13,164 bases of DNA, from the NCBI GenBank assembly GCA_964384595.1, contig CAYLLY010000049.1, positions 1 through 13,164 on the forward strand, in the 5' to 3' direction. Shown in pieces: positions 1 to 7,613 of this stretch. Position numbers and translations under genes: made by a program. Each line of letters begins with the position of its first letter. Position 1 is the stretch's first letter. Source of the stretch: SCTG01 sp964384595 (GTDB taxonomy: Bacteria; Nitrospirota; Nitrospiria; Nitrospirales; NS-4). Under the pieces are notes generated by a model, which was not told the origin of the DNA, did no database searches, and saw only the letters and a program-made list of their open reading frames with translations.

Positions 1-1
1 C

Positions 2-1504
2 TCAAATCATCACGATATCGTACTGCTCGATGTGCAGGGTCGGGTCGGGCTTGACGACGACCTTGACCTGCCGCTCGCGCTCCAGGTCGGCGATCGCCCC
101 GGCTTCCTCATCCGTCAGCATCGAGGCGACGTTGGGGTGGGCGCCGATGACCACGGTGCGCTCGTCCGGCAGGGGCTCCAGGCGCCGGATGTCGCGGAAC
201 AGTTCATAGCAGATGGTGGTCGGATCCTTCGTGTAGGCGCGGCCCTCGCAATAGTGGCAGGGCTCGGAGAGGGCGCGGTAGAGATCCTCCCGCACGCGCT
301 CGCGCGACATCTCCACCAGCCCCAGTTCCGAGATGCGCAGGATGCGCGTCCGGGCTTTGTCCTGGGCGAGCGCATCGTTCAGCGCCTGGAAGACCTTCTC
401 CCGGTTGCGCTCGCGCTCCATGTCGATGAAGTCGATGATGATGATCCCGCCGATGCTCCGCAACTTGAGCTGGTAGGAGATCTCCTTCACGGCCTCCAGG
501 TTGGTCTTCGTGATCGTCTCCTCGAGGTCCCGCTTGCCGACGAAGCGGCCCGTGTTGACGTCGATGACGGTCATCGCCTCCGTATGGTCGATCACGATGT
601 GCCCGCCCGATTTCAGCCACACCTTGCGGGCGGTGGCTTTGGCGATCTCGGACTCGAGGTCGAAGTGGTCGAAGATCGGCTCCTCCTTGGTGTAGAGATG
701 GATGCGCGACAGCAGCTCGGGCAGGTAGCGGCCCACGAATTCCCGGATCGCGTCGTAGTCGGACTTGGAGTCCACCCAGAGATGCTGGACCTCCTTGGTA
801 AAATGATCACGGACGGTCCGGAAGACCAGATCCAGGTCGTTGTGCAGCAGAGCCGGCGCCTTCAGGCGGGACTTCTTCTCCAGAATGTCTTCCCACGAGG
901 CCTGCAGGAACTCGACGTCCGAGCGGAGCTCGTCGTCCGTCACGCCCTCGCTGACGGTCCGCACGATGTAGCCGGAGCCCGGCTTGCGGAGCTTCAGCAT
1001 GAGCTGCTTCAGGCGGGCGCGTTCTTCATCATTGCCGATCCGGCGTGAGATGCCGATATGCTCGACGTGGGGCAGAAAGACCAGGAAGCGGCCGGGGAGG
1101 GAGACGTAGGACGTCACCCGCGAGCCCTTGGTGCCGATCGGCCCCTTGGTGACCTGCACCATGAGCTCCTGGCCCTCGTCCAGGAGGTCCTCGATGGGCT
1201 TCGCACTGTGGCGCTTGGGTTTCGGGACTTCGGAAACCTTCTCATCCTCTTCCAGCAGCGTGTCTTCCGCGCCGATCCCGCCGGCCAACTCGGAGACGTG
1301 CATGAACGCGGCCTTGTCCTGCCCGATGTCGACGAAGGCGGCCTGCAGGCCGGGAAGGACCTTGACGACCTTGCCCTTATAGACGTTGCCGACGAAGTCG
1401 CGCTGCTTGACCCGGTCGATGTACAGGTCCGCGAGGATTTTCCTGTCGAGCACGGCCACGCGGGTTTCTTCCCGCGCGACATTGATGATGATCTCCAACC
1501 CCAT
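2..1504 (-). CDS. rng: Ribonuclease G (RNase E/G family endoribonuclease)
   Basis: Endoribonuclease of the RNase E/G family, which cuts single-stranded RNA and matures rRNA 5' ends in the cytoplasm. The 500-residue length fits RNase G; there is no long RNase E-type C-terminal scaffold. An S1-like RNA-binding domain covers about residues 36-128. The two catalytic metal-binding aspartates are in VIDVNTG (D315) and IIIDFIDM (D358), 43 residues apart, the same spacing as D303/D346 of E. coli RNase E. A Zn-link-like CxxC (CHYC, C416/C419) follows. I chose ATG at 1504 because AAGGAG lies 5 bases upstream; an in-frame GTG at 1510 would touch that site. It is the last gene of the mre-mrd operon in view, 102 bases after rodA. 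The stop is at 2-4, so the gene is complete. Function is sure; G versus E naming is by length. Confidence 0.95.
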   Translation of the reverse strand: MGLEIIINVAREETRVAVLDRKILADLYIDRVKQRDFVGNVYKGKVVKVLPGLQAAFVDIGQDKAAFMHVSELAGGIGAEDTLLEEDEKVSEVPKPKRHSAKPIEDLLDEGQELMVQVTKGPIGTKGSRVTSYVSLPGRFLVFLPHVEHIGISRRIGNDEERARLKQLMLKLRKPGSGYIVRTVSEGVTDDELRSDVEFLQASWEDILEKKSRLKAPALLHNDLDLVFRTVRDHFTKEVQHLWVDSKSDYDAIREFVGRYLPELLSRIHLYTKEEPIFDHFDLESEIAKATARKVWLKSGGHIVIDHTEAMTVIDVNTGRFVGKRDLEETITKTNLEAVKEISYQLKLRSIGGIIIIDFIDMERERNREKVFQALNDALAQDKARTRILRISELGLVEMSRERVREDLYRALSEPCHYCEGRAYTKDPTTICYELFRDIRRLEPLPDERTVVIGAHPNVASMLTDEEAGAIADLERERQVKVVVKPDPTLHIEQYDIVMI

Positions 1505-1606
1505 ACACACTCCTTGGCAGACCGGTGTAGCGGGCGCGATAGAGACTCATGTCGTCCCCCTCAATCCGTTAGACCCGCCTGCCGTCAAAAGGTTTAACCG
1601 TAACTG
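1505..1606 (-). other. rodA-rng intergenic gap
   Basis: These 102 bases separate the rodA stop from the rng ATG, the largest gap in the leftward operon. I see the rng ribosome-binding site but no stem-loop with a T-tract. A TTGACA on the minus strand (1605-1610) overlaps the rodA stop codon but has no convincing -10 box 16-18 bases on. Read-through from rodA into rng is therefore the simplest reading; a weak internal promoter is not excluded. Confidence 0.5.
1510..1515 (-). promoter_or_regulatory. Shine-Dalgarno site of rng
   Basis: The minus strand reads AAGGAG here, 5 bases before the ATG at 1504. It decides the start, since the upstream in-frame GTG (1508-1510) overlaps this site and could not use it. 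Confidence 0.7.
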
Positions 1607-2719
1607 TCAATAAAATAGTGTCAAGCGACGTCGTTTGACATTCAGCAGAAGCCCCAGGGCCGCCATCGAGGTCACGGTGGTCGTCCCGCCGTAGCTCATC
1701 AGCGGGAGCGGGATGCCGACGATCGGGAAGATCCCCATCGTCATGCCCACGTTGACCATCAGACAGAAGCCCAGCATCGAGAGGATGCCGGCGGCCAGGA
1801 GCAGGCCCAGCGGGTCCTTGGCCTTGAACGCGATCTCCGAAGTCAGGAAGATCAAGGCCGCGAACAGCAGGAACAGGACGACGACGCCGATGAAGCCCCA
1901 TTGCTCGGCGAACACCGCGAAGACGAAGTCCGTATGGCCCTCGGGCAGGAACTTGAGCCGGCTCTGGGTGGCCTCGTCGAGGCCTTTGCCGAGCAGGCCG
2001 CCCGACCCGATGGCGATCCGGGCCTGCAGGGCGTGATAGCCCTTGCCGGCGGGGTCGACCGTGGGGTCCCAGAAGGTCAGGATGCGCTCGCGCTGGTAGT
2101 CGTGCAGCGACGTCCAGATGAGCTCCCAGGCGAACGGGAACAGCATGGACGTGAAGAGCACGCCCATGCCCAGGGCCTTGGCGTGGAGCCCGCCGACCAG
2201 CACCATCGAGACGAAGATGAAGCTGAAGCTCATGGCAGTCCCGAGGTCCGGTTGCTTGAGGATCAACAGGAGACCGGGCAGCGTCAGCAGGCCGGGCACG
2301 ATCACGCGCTGGACCCAGCCGGACCGTTGCACGTCGGCGAAGTACTTGGCGAGCACCAGCACGAGCACCAGCTTGGCCACTTCCGACGGCTGGAAAGCGA
2401 TGGGCCCCAGCGAGAGCCAACGTTGCGCGCCCCGGCTGGACTTGCCCATGACCAGGACCAGCGCCAGGACGATCAGCGTCAGGCCGTAGAGCACGTAGGC
2501 GTGCCGGGCAAGCTTGTGGTAGTCGATGGCGATCGCCGCCAAAAACGCCACAGTGCCGATCAGGATCCAGGCCAGTTGCTTGGCGAAGAGGGGCGCATGG
2601 CCGGCCGGCGTCGGGCCCGGCGAAACGCTGTAGATGGAGACCACCCCGACCGCGAGGATACCCATCGCGACAAGGACGAACCGCCACTCAAAGTTGTCCG
2701 GCGTTCTGGTGTCGATCAT
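1607..2719 (-). CDS. rodA: Peptidoglycan glycosyltransferase RodA (SEDS family)
   Basis: SEDS-family inner-membrane glycosyltransferase that polymerises lipid II into glycan strands for side-wall growth, working with PBP2. The 370-residue protein is rich in hydrophobic helices, as expected for about ten membrane segments. Family motifs are visible: FQPSE (109-113), KQPDLGT (155-161), and the large periplasmic-loop motif PEGHTDF, whose D264 corresponds to the catalytic aspartate known in SEDS proteins (E. coli RodA D262). PLMSYGGT near the C-terminus is also typical. The ATG at 2719 lies inside mrdA, giving a 32-base overlap. The Shine-Dalgarno is weak, so translation is probably coupled to mrdA. 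FtsW is the main alternative, but the pairing with mreBCD and PBP2 points to RodA. Confidence 0.95.
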   Translation of the reverse strand: MIDTRTPDNFEWRFVLVAMGILAVGVVSIYSVSPGPTPAGHAPLFAKQLAWILIGTVAFLAAIAIDYHKLARHAYVLYGLTLIVLALVLVMGKSSRGAQRWLSLGPIAFQPSEVAKLVLVLVLAKYFADVQRSGWVQRVIVPGLLTLPGLLLILKQPDLGTAMSFSFIFVSMVLVGGLHAKALGMGVLFTSMLFPFAWELIWTSLHDYQRERILTFWDPTVDPAGKGYHALQARIAIGSGGLLGKGLDEATQSRLKFLPEGHTDFVFAVFAEQWGFIGVVVLFLLFAALIFLTSEIAFKAKDPLGLLLAAGILSMLGFCLMVNVGMTMGIFPIVGIPLPLMSYGGTTTVTSMAALGLLLNVKRRRLTLFY

Positions 2720-4538
2720 CGGTTTCCGAGACTTTCAGATATTCCTCAATCAGGGCCTTGGCGATCGGCGCGGCGAACGTGCCGCCGTGGCCGGTGTTCT
2801 CCACGATGACGGCCACGGCGATCTTGGGGTCTTCCGCGGGGGCGTAAGACACAAACCATGCGTGGTCGCGAAACTGCTTGGGGATGGCCTCTTCCTTGGT
2901 GCTCACCTGGTTCGGGCGTGCGCCCACCGTCTGGGCGGTGCCCGTCTTGCCGGCGATCTCCACGAGCTTGGAGCGCGCCCGTCCACCGGTGCCGTGGAGG
3001 ACGACCCCGCGCAGGGACTCTTGCAGGAGGGTGAAGGTGCGGTCCTGCAGGGGGACGCCCCCGCGGTCCTGCGGCGCGATCTCCCGGACCCGGCTGGTCG
3101 CCCGCTCGCGGACGGCGCGGACGAGGCGCGGCTTATAGAGGGTCCCGCCGTTGGCCACGGCCGCCGTGGCGACGGCCATCTGCAGGGGCGTCACCGTGAC
3201 GTAGCCCTGCCCGATGGCCACCGAGATGGTTTCGCCGGCGTACCAGGGCTCCCGCCGGACACGCTGCTTCCACTCGGTGGAGGGGACGATCCCGACACGC
3301 TCGGACGGCAGCTCAATGCCGGTAAGCCGCCCCAGTCCGAACTGACGCGCCGTCTCGGCGATCGCGTCGATGCCCATGCGATGTCCGACATTGTAGAAAT
3401 AGACGTCGCACGATTGGACGATCGCCTGCTCCATGTCCATAACGCCGTGCCCGCCCTTCTTCCAGTCCCGGAACACGTGGTTGCCGGACGGGAAAGTGCC
3501 GGTGCAGCGGACCTTGGTGTCCGAAGACCACTTATCCGATTCGAGGGCGGCGGAGGCGACGATGATCTTGAACGTGGAGCCGGGCGGGTACTGCCCCTGC
3601 AGGGCCCGGTTGGTCAGCGGGTGGCGCGGGTCCGACGCGATTTGCTCCCACGTCCCGGGCGTGAGACCGCGCGAGAGGACGTTGGGATCGAAAGCGGGGC
3701 GGCTCGCCAGCGCCAGCACGTCCCCGTTGGTGGGGTCCAGCGCGACGACCGCGCCGGCTTCCTCGCCCAGCAGCGATTCGGCCAGTCGTTGCAGGCGCAG
3801 GTCGATGCCGAGGTACAGGTCGTCGCCCGGCGTCTGCTCGACGACCGCCACGGTTTTCCGCTCGTTCCCCCGCGCGTCCACCTCGATGGTTTTCTCCCCG
3901 GCGATACCGCGGATCAGGCGGTCGTACGTCTTCTCGACGCCGGCCTTGCCCACGATGCTGCCCTGAAAGAGCCCCTCGAACGCCGGCTCGTCCATCTGCT
4001 CGGGCGACACTTCGCCGACGTAGCCGAGCAGGTGGCCCGCCAGCGGGCCGTGGAGGTAGTGGCGCTGGGACTCCGCCTGGATCCGCAGCCCCGGGAGGTC
4101 GAGGCGGTGGCCTTCGATGAGCGCGGCCTCGCGGAGCGTGAGGCCGGTCTTCAGGAGGATCGGCACGTAGGACTTGGCCTGAAGGGCCAGCCGCTTCTTG
4201 GTTTCGGCGCGGGGGAGGCCGATCATGTCCTCGAGCGCCGTGGCCAGGCCCTCTCGGTCCCGGATGTCTTCCACGGTGAGGTACAGGTTGAAGCTGGGAA
4301 TGTTGTTGGCGAGGAGCTCGCCGTGGCGGTCGAAGATCAGGCCCCGGGCCGGCTTGAGGTCCACCGTGCGGACGCGGTTCTGCTCCGACAGCGCGCGGTA
4401 GTAGGTGCCCTTCACGACCTGCAGGTACCATAGGCGCCCGGAGAGGAGCAGCAGCCCCAGCAGCAGGCCGAGACGCAGGAACAGCAGCCGGCGCTGCAGG
4501 TTTTTGAAGTCTTCGTGTTGGGTGGTGAACCTAGTCAT
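2688..4538 (-). CDS. mrdA: Penicillin-binding protein 2 (elongasome transpeptidase)
   Basis: Class B penicillin-binding protein that crosslinks peptidoglycan peptides during cell elongation; partner of RodA. The 616-residue length is usual for PBP2. A single N-terminal membrane anchor spans about residues 18-40. The PBP dimerisation region follows (from about 60, with the typical RGLIFDRHGELLANN). The transpeptidase domain has all three active-site motifs: STFK with nucleophile S321, SCD (376-378, the SxD form of SxN found in PBP2 proteins), and KTGTAQ (531-536). The ATG at 4538 overlaps the mreD stop by 8 bases (ATGACTAG), with no clear Shine-Dalgarno, so coupled translation is likely. The 3' end overlaps rodA by 32 bases. 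No key residue is missing. Confidence 0.96.
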   Translation of the reverse strand: MTRFTTQHEDFKNLQRRLLFLRLGLLLGLLLLSGRLWYLQVVKGTYYRALSEQNRVRTVDLKPARGLIFDRHGELLANNIPSFNLYLTVEDIRDREGLATALEDMIGLPRAETKKRLALQAKSYVPILLKTGLTLREAALIEGHRLDLPGLRIQAESQRHYLHGPLAGHLLGYVGEVSPEQMDEPAFEGLFQGSIVGKAGVEKTYDRLIRGIAGEKTIEVDARGNERKTVAVVEQTPGDDLYLGIDLRLQRLAESLLGEEAGAVVALDPTNGDVLALASRPAFDPNVLSRGLTPGTWEQIASDPRHPLTNRALQGQYPPGSTFKIIVASAALESDKWSSDTKVRCTGTFPSGNHVFRDWKKGGHGVMDMEQAIVQSCDVYFYNVGHRMGIDAIAETARQFGLGRLTGIELPSERVGIVPSTEWKQRVRREPWYAGETISVAIGQGYVTVTPLQMAVATAAVANGGTLYKPRLVRAVRERATSRVREIAPQDRGGVPLQDRTFTLLQESLRGVVLHGTGGRARSKLVEIAGKTGTAQTVGARPNQVSTKEEAIPKQFRDHAWFVSYAPAEDPKIAVAVIVENTGHGGTFAAPIAKALIEEYLKVSETDDRHQNAGQL

Positions 4539-5037
4539 AGGTGAAGGCCGTCGGCGGCGGGCGGTGCGGCTTCCAGAGTCGCATGAGTTTGAGGGCGACC
4601 AGGCCGAAGACCGCGTCGTAGCAGGCCTGCGGCAGGACGACTTCCCGCGCCGCCAGGAAGAAGTTCGCGCCCGGTCCCGTCAAGGACTTCAGCAGGTACA
4701 TGACGGAGCCGGATAGGAGCGAGAGCCCCAGCAGGAGGACCAGCACGAAGGCCCAGGTCAGGTTGACCAGGTTACGGCTGGCCAGCCCGGCGATCAGGCC
4801 GAGGATCGGCTTCAGGCAGAAATTGCCCCAGTGGGCGGCGCCCGAGAAGAGGTCCTGGGTGAAGCCCAGCGCGAGCCCGACCAGCACCGCTTCGACCTCG
4901 CCCCGGTACAGCCCGATCAGGCAGACGACGACCAGCGCCAGGTCCGGGCGGATGCCGGCAACGCTGATACGGTCGAGCAGCGCGATCTGGATCGGAATGA
5001 CCAGTAGGACGAGCGCGGCGTACGCGGCGAGCTTCAT
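4531..5037 (-). CDS. mreD: Rod shape-determining protein MreD
   Basis: Small integral membrane protein of the elongasome that interacts with MreC and helps couple cytoplasmic MreB to the wall synthases. It has 168 residues, mostly hydrophobic, with about five or six membrane segments and a short proline-rich cytoplasmic tail. The segment around GFTQDLFSGAAHWG (58-71) matches the G(x)DLxSG-type motif usual in MreD. Sequence conservation is low in this family, so the call relies mainly on size, hydrophobicity and position between mreC and mrdA. The ATG at 5037 overlaps the mreC stop in an ATGA junction and has a good AGGAG 7 bases upstream, inside the mreC coding sequence. It overlaps mrdA by 8 bases. 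Confidence 0.92.
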   Translation of the reverse strand: MKLAAYAALVLLVIPIQIALLDRISVAGIRPDLALVVVCLIGLYRGEVEAVLVGLALGFTQDLFSGAAHWGNFCLKPILGLIAGLASRNLVNLTWAFVLVLLLGLSLLSGSVMYLLKSLTGPGANFFLAAREVVLPQACYDAVFGLVALKLMRLWKPHRPPPTAFTYD

Positions 5038-5927
5038 CGCGTCTCTCCTGCGTCTCGTTTGGTCGGGGGCTGCATGGGGAACGGCATGGGCGGGAGCTGC
5101 GCCGACTCCCGCGGCGACGTCACGACCAGCACGTCTTCGATCTTCGCAAAGTCGCTGTCCGGCACGATCTCGGCGGAGAGGAACAACTCCGCCTCGTGCC
5201 GCTCGATCTTGGTGATGGTGCCGATCGGCAGGCCCCGCGGGAAGCCGCCGGCCAGCCCGGACGTGATGACCCGATCGCCCACCGTGACGGTGGAGAGCAG
5301 GGGCAGATACTTGATGCGGGCGAGCCCTTTCTCCGTACCTTCCACGATGCCCTCGTCTCGCGTGCGCTGCACCAGGCCGGCGACCGCGTTGTTCGGGTCA
5401 ATGAGCAGCAGGACGATCGCGAAGCGGTCATAGACTTTCACGAGCCGGCCGATGATCCCCGACGGTGTCACGGCCCCCATGTCGACGGCCAGGCCGTCCT
5501 TCGTACCCTTGTTGATGACGACGCTGCGATACCAGTTGGAGGGATCGCGGCCGACCACATGAGCGGCGATTGTGGCGTAGGGTAGACGCTCCTTCAGCTC
5601 CAGCAGGTCCCGCAGGCGGGTGGAGGCGACAGCCGTTTCGCGCAGGCGCGCATTCTCCTGCTGCAGGCGCGCCAGGTCCTGGCGCAGCGTGAAGTTCTCC
5701 TCCCGGACATGCTGCAAGGCCAGGTAGCGCGACCAGACCGTGTCGAGCCCGTGGTTCACCCACTCGACCGCACGCAGAGGCACGGCGGCGACGACGGCCA
5801 TGTGCCGGCCGAGCGCCAGGAGGGGCTCCTGGCGGGACTCCGGCAGGAGCAGCAGCGCGGCGATGAGGAGGGCAAGAAACAGGATGACGGCCCGCTTGCC
5901 GCCGGCGATAGTTTGCAGAGAAATCAT
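5034..5927 (-). CDS. mreC: Rod shape-determining protein MreC
   Basis: Periplasmic scaffold of the elongasome that binds MreD, PBP2 and itself. The 297-residue protein has a short cytoplasmic N-terminus, one membrane helix (about 12-29), and a coiled coil (about 73-115, rich in E, L, R and Q). The MreC beta-domain follows, with the family signature GRDPSNWYRS (126-135) and a second one near TSGLAGGFPRGLPIG. The tail is proline-rich and probably flexible. The start is ATG at 5927, 21 bases after the mreB stop; the Shine-Dalgarno is poor (only a G-run beside the start). The 3' end forms an ATGA overlap with mreD. Length and domain order are normal for the family. Confidence 0.95.
   Translation of the reverse strand: MISLQTIAGGKRAVILFLALLIAALLLLPESRQEPLLALGRHMAVVAAVPLRAVEWVNHGLDTVWSRYLALQHVREENFTLRQDLARLQQENARLRETAVASTRLRDLLELKERLPYATIAAHVVGRDPSNWYRSVVINKGTKDGLAVDMGAVTPSGIIGRLVKVYDRFAIVLLLIDPNNAVAGLVQRTRDEGIVEGTEKGLARIKYLPLLSTVTVGDRVITSGLAGGFPRGLPIGTITKIERHEAELFLSAEIVPDSDFAKIEDVLVVTSPRESAQLPPMPFPMQPPTKRDAGETR
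5045..5049 (-). promoter_or_regulatory. Shine-Dalgarno site of mreD within mreC
   Basis: The minus strand reads AGGAG, 7 bases before the mreD ATG at 5037 and inside the last codons of mreC. With the ATGA stop-start junction it supports both coupled and independent initiation of mreD. Confidence 0.6.
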
Positions 5928-5948
5928 GGCCCCGGCCGGTTCGCCGCG

Positions 5949-6998
5949 TTAGCGCGTGCTGCTGTACTGGGACATCACGCTCACTTTGCGCAACAGGTCC
6001 AGTTCGTCGAGAATCTTGCCCACGCCCAGCACGACCGAGGTGAGCGGGTCGTCCACCGTGATGATCGGCAGACCCGTCTCTTCGCGCAGCCGCGTGTCCA
6101 TGCCCCAGAGCATGGAGCCGCCGCCCGTCAGCACGATTCCGCAATCGATGATGTCGCCGGCCAGTTCCGGCGGCGTGTTCTCGAGCGCCACCTTGATCGC
6201 GTTCACGATGGTGCTGATCGGCTCGTAGAGGGCCTCCCGGATTTCGGAGTCGTCGAGCACGAGCGTCCGGGGGATGCCGGAGATGAGGTCGCGCCCCTTC
6301 ACCATGAGGGTCTTCTTCTCCTCGAAGGGGTAGGCGGACCCGATCTCCACCTTGATCCGCTCGGCCATGTGGTCGCCGATGAGCAGGTTATATTTCTTCT
6401 TCACGTAGTTCATGATGGCGTCGTCCATGCGGTCGCCCGCCACCTTCACGGATTCGCTGTAGACGATCCCGCCGAGCGAGAGCACGGCGATGTCGGTCGT
6501 GCCGCCGCCGATGTCCACCACCATGTTGCCGGAGGGCTCCGTGATCGGAAGGCCGGCGCCGATGGCGGCGGCCACGGGCTCCTCGATGAGGTACACCTCG
6601 CGGGCGCCGGCCAGTTCCGCCGAATCGCGCACCGCGCGCTGCTCCACCTGCGTGATCCGCGACGGCACCCCGATGATGATCCGCGGCCGCACGAAGGTCC
6701 GGCGGTTGTGCGCCTTCTCAATGAAATGACGCAGCATCTTTTCCGCCATCTCGAAGTCGGCGATCACGCCCTCCTTCATCGGGCGGATGGCCAAGATGTT
6801 GCCCGGGGTCCGCCCCAGCATCTTCTTGGCCTCGGCGCCGACGGCCAGCACCTTTTCGGTTTTCTTCTCGATCGCCACGACCGACGGCTCGTTGAGGATG
6901 ATGCCGCGCCCCCGCACATACACCAGGGTCGTCGCCGTGCCGAGGTCGATCGCCAGGTCGTTGGAGAACCACCCAAGGATGTCTGAGGTGACGCTCAC
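5949..6998 (-). CDS. mreB: Rod shape-determining protein MreB (bacterial actin)
   Basis: Actin-like ATPase that forms membrane-bound filaments and positions the elongasome. The 349 residues contain all nucleotide-binding motifs: phosphate-1 DLGTATT (18-24), the connecting segment LIEEPVAAAIGAG (137-149) with the catalytic-glutamate region, phosphate-2 DIGGGTTD (162-169), and adenosine TGGGSML (291-297). The N-terminus (DILGWFSNDLAIDLG) resembles the usual short MreB leader. The start codon is GTG at 6998, supported by AAAGGAG 7 bases upstream; this Shine-Dalgarno overlaps the stop codon of the preceding RDD gene. It is the second gene of the operon and is followed by mreC after 21 bases. Nothing is missing or unusual in the protein. 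Confidence 0.98.
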   Translation of the reverse strand: MSVTSDILGWFSNDLAIDLGTATTLVYVRGRGIILNEPSVVAIEKKTEKVLAVGAEAKKMLGRTPGNILAIRPMKEGVIADFEMAEKMLRHFIEKAHNRRTFVRPRIIIGVPSRITQVEQRAVRDSAELAGAREVYLIEEPVAAAIGAGLPITEPSGNMVVDIGGGTTDIAVLSLGGIVYSESVKVAGDRMDDAIMNYVKKKYNLLIGDHMAERIKVEIGSAYPFEEKKTLMVKGRDLISGIPRTLVLDDSEIREALYEPISTIVNAIKVALENTPPELAGDIIDCGIVLTGGGSMLWGMDTRLREETGLPIITVDDPLTSVVLGVGKILDELDLLRKVSVMSQYSSTR

Positions 6999-7005
6999 GC
7001 CGCTG

Positions 7006-7012
7006 CTCCTTT
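7006..7012 (-). promoter_or_regulatory. Shine-Dalgarno site of mreB overlapping the RDD stop codon
   Basis: The minus strand reads TAAAGGAG across 7006-7013. The TAA (7011-7013) ends the RDD gene and AAAGGAG is the mreB ribosome-binding site, 7 bases before its GTG start at 6998. This fixes the unusual GTG start and suggests ribosomes finishing the RDD gene re-initiate on mreB. Confidence 0.75.
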
Positions 7013-7484
7013 ACGTCTGGGACTCCACATCGAAGATCGTTTCGTCGACGACCTGCGTGTGAGCCAACTCATCGCCGATCCGCAGCCCCTGCTCGTTGCC
7101 GATGATCAGCAGAGCCTCGATGCCCAGGATGGCGATGGTGCCCAGCCATCCCACGTAGGGAATCTGGAAGGTAAAGTAGCCGACGGCGAACGGCACGTTC
7201 CGGATGATCGAGTCCTTGAATCCGGCCGGCGCGTGCAATTCGGGGACCCAGGTCTGCAGCCCGATGAGACGTTTGCCGATGCTGCGTCCGGAAAAGCCGT
7301 CCGCGACCAGCACGTACCACAGAGCCACCCAGAAGCCATACGGTGGCGTCAACTCCCCAACTCCCAAAACGATCAACACGTCCAATGACTTAGCGATGAA
7401 GCGGTGGAGGACAGTGGCCTTGGGAAAAACCCGAAGGGGCGCTCGTTCCTGTTGCTTTTCGAGGATGCCCCCCGTTTCCGGCAA
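7011..7484 (-). CDS. RDD family membrane protein
   Basis: Small integral membrane protein (157 residues) of the RDD family; the role of most members is unknown, and some have been linked to ion transport. Visible marks are R28 and D35 in the first helix (RFIAKSLDVLIV), the loop motif GRSIGKRLIGLQ (66-77) that resembles the typical G-x-T/S-x-GKR-x-x-GL, and an end motif GDELAHTQVV. Three hydrophobic stretches lie at about 33-60, 99-119 and 113-129. No ATG is available in frame near the 5' end. I chose TTG at 7484 because AGGAG stands 8 bases upstream and the predicted transcript starts only about 20 bases before it. The frame stays open much further upstream, but that part is antisense to the divergent gene. 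It is the promoter-proximal gene of the mre operon. Family call is fairly sure; start is moderate; function unknown. Confidence 0.8.
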   Translation of the reverse strand: MPETGGILEKQQERAPLRVFPKATVLHRFIAKSLDVLIVLGVGELTPPYGFWVALWYVLVADGFSGRSIGKRLIGLQTWVPELHAPAGFKDSIIRNVPFAVGYFTFQIPYVGWLGTIAILGIEALLIIGNEQGLRIGDELAHTQVVDETIFDVESQT

Positions 7485-7492
7485 GTGTCCTG

Positions 7493-7497
7493 CTCCT
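7493..7497 (-). promoter_or_regulatory. Shine-Dalgarno site deciding the TTG start of the RDD gene
   Basis: The minus strand reads AGGAG, 8 bases before TTG at 7484. It lies inside the short predicted 5' leader (about 7504-7485) and is the main reason for choosing that rare start codon. Confidence 0.5.
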
Positions 7498-7510
7498 GCT
7501 TCTGGACTGG

Positions 7511-7539
7511 ATTGTAGCAAAAAACATTCGGCAAGACAA
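7511..7539 (-). promoter_or_regulatory. Sigma70-type promoter of the RDD-mreBCD-mrdA-rodA-rng operon
   Basis: On the minus strand a -35 box TTGTCT (7534-7539; 4 of 6 consensus) is followed by a 17-base spacer and a -10 box TACAAT (7511-7516; 5 of 6). TG one base before the -10 makes it an extended -10 promoter. The predicted start is near 7504, giving a leader of about 20 bases with a Shine-Dalgarno site. It sits back to back with the promoter at 7554-7582. Confidence 0.75.
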
Positions 7540-7553
7540 ATAGTTGAGTGACA

Positions 7554-7582
7554 TTGCAAGACGGTCCCCCGTTGTTTACAAT
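7554..7582 (+). promoter_or_regulatory. Sigma70-type promoter of the PpiD-like gene
   Basis: TTGCAA (7554-7559; 5 of 6 consensus), a 17-base spacer and TACAAT (7577-7582; 5 of 6). The predicted start is near 7589, about 25 bases before the ATG at 7614. It rules out the longer upstream reading of this frame from 7548, which would begin before the transcript does. Its -35 box is 14 bases from that of the divergent mre promoter. Confidence 0.75.
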
Positions 7583-7613
7583 AGGCACGACTTTTGTCGG
7601 GAGGCGTGAGCGG

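Noticed and set aside
1605..1610. TTGACA on the minus strand as a promoter for rng
   Set aside because: No acceptable -10 box lies 16-18 bases downstream; the hexamer overlaps the rodA stop codon and is probably chance.
2634..4433. Plus-strand open frame of 599 codons opposite mrdA
   Set aside because: It is exactly antisense to a complete PBP2 gene with all catalytic motifs. The product is low in complexity (rich in R, G, D, H and A) with no recognisable domain, as expected for a long shadow frame in GC-rich DNA.
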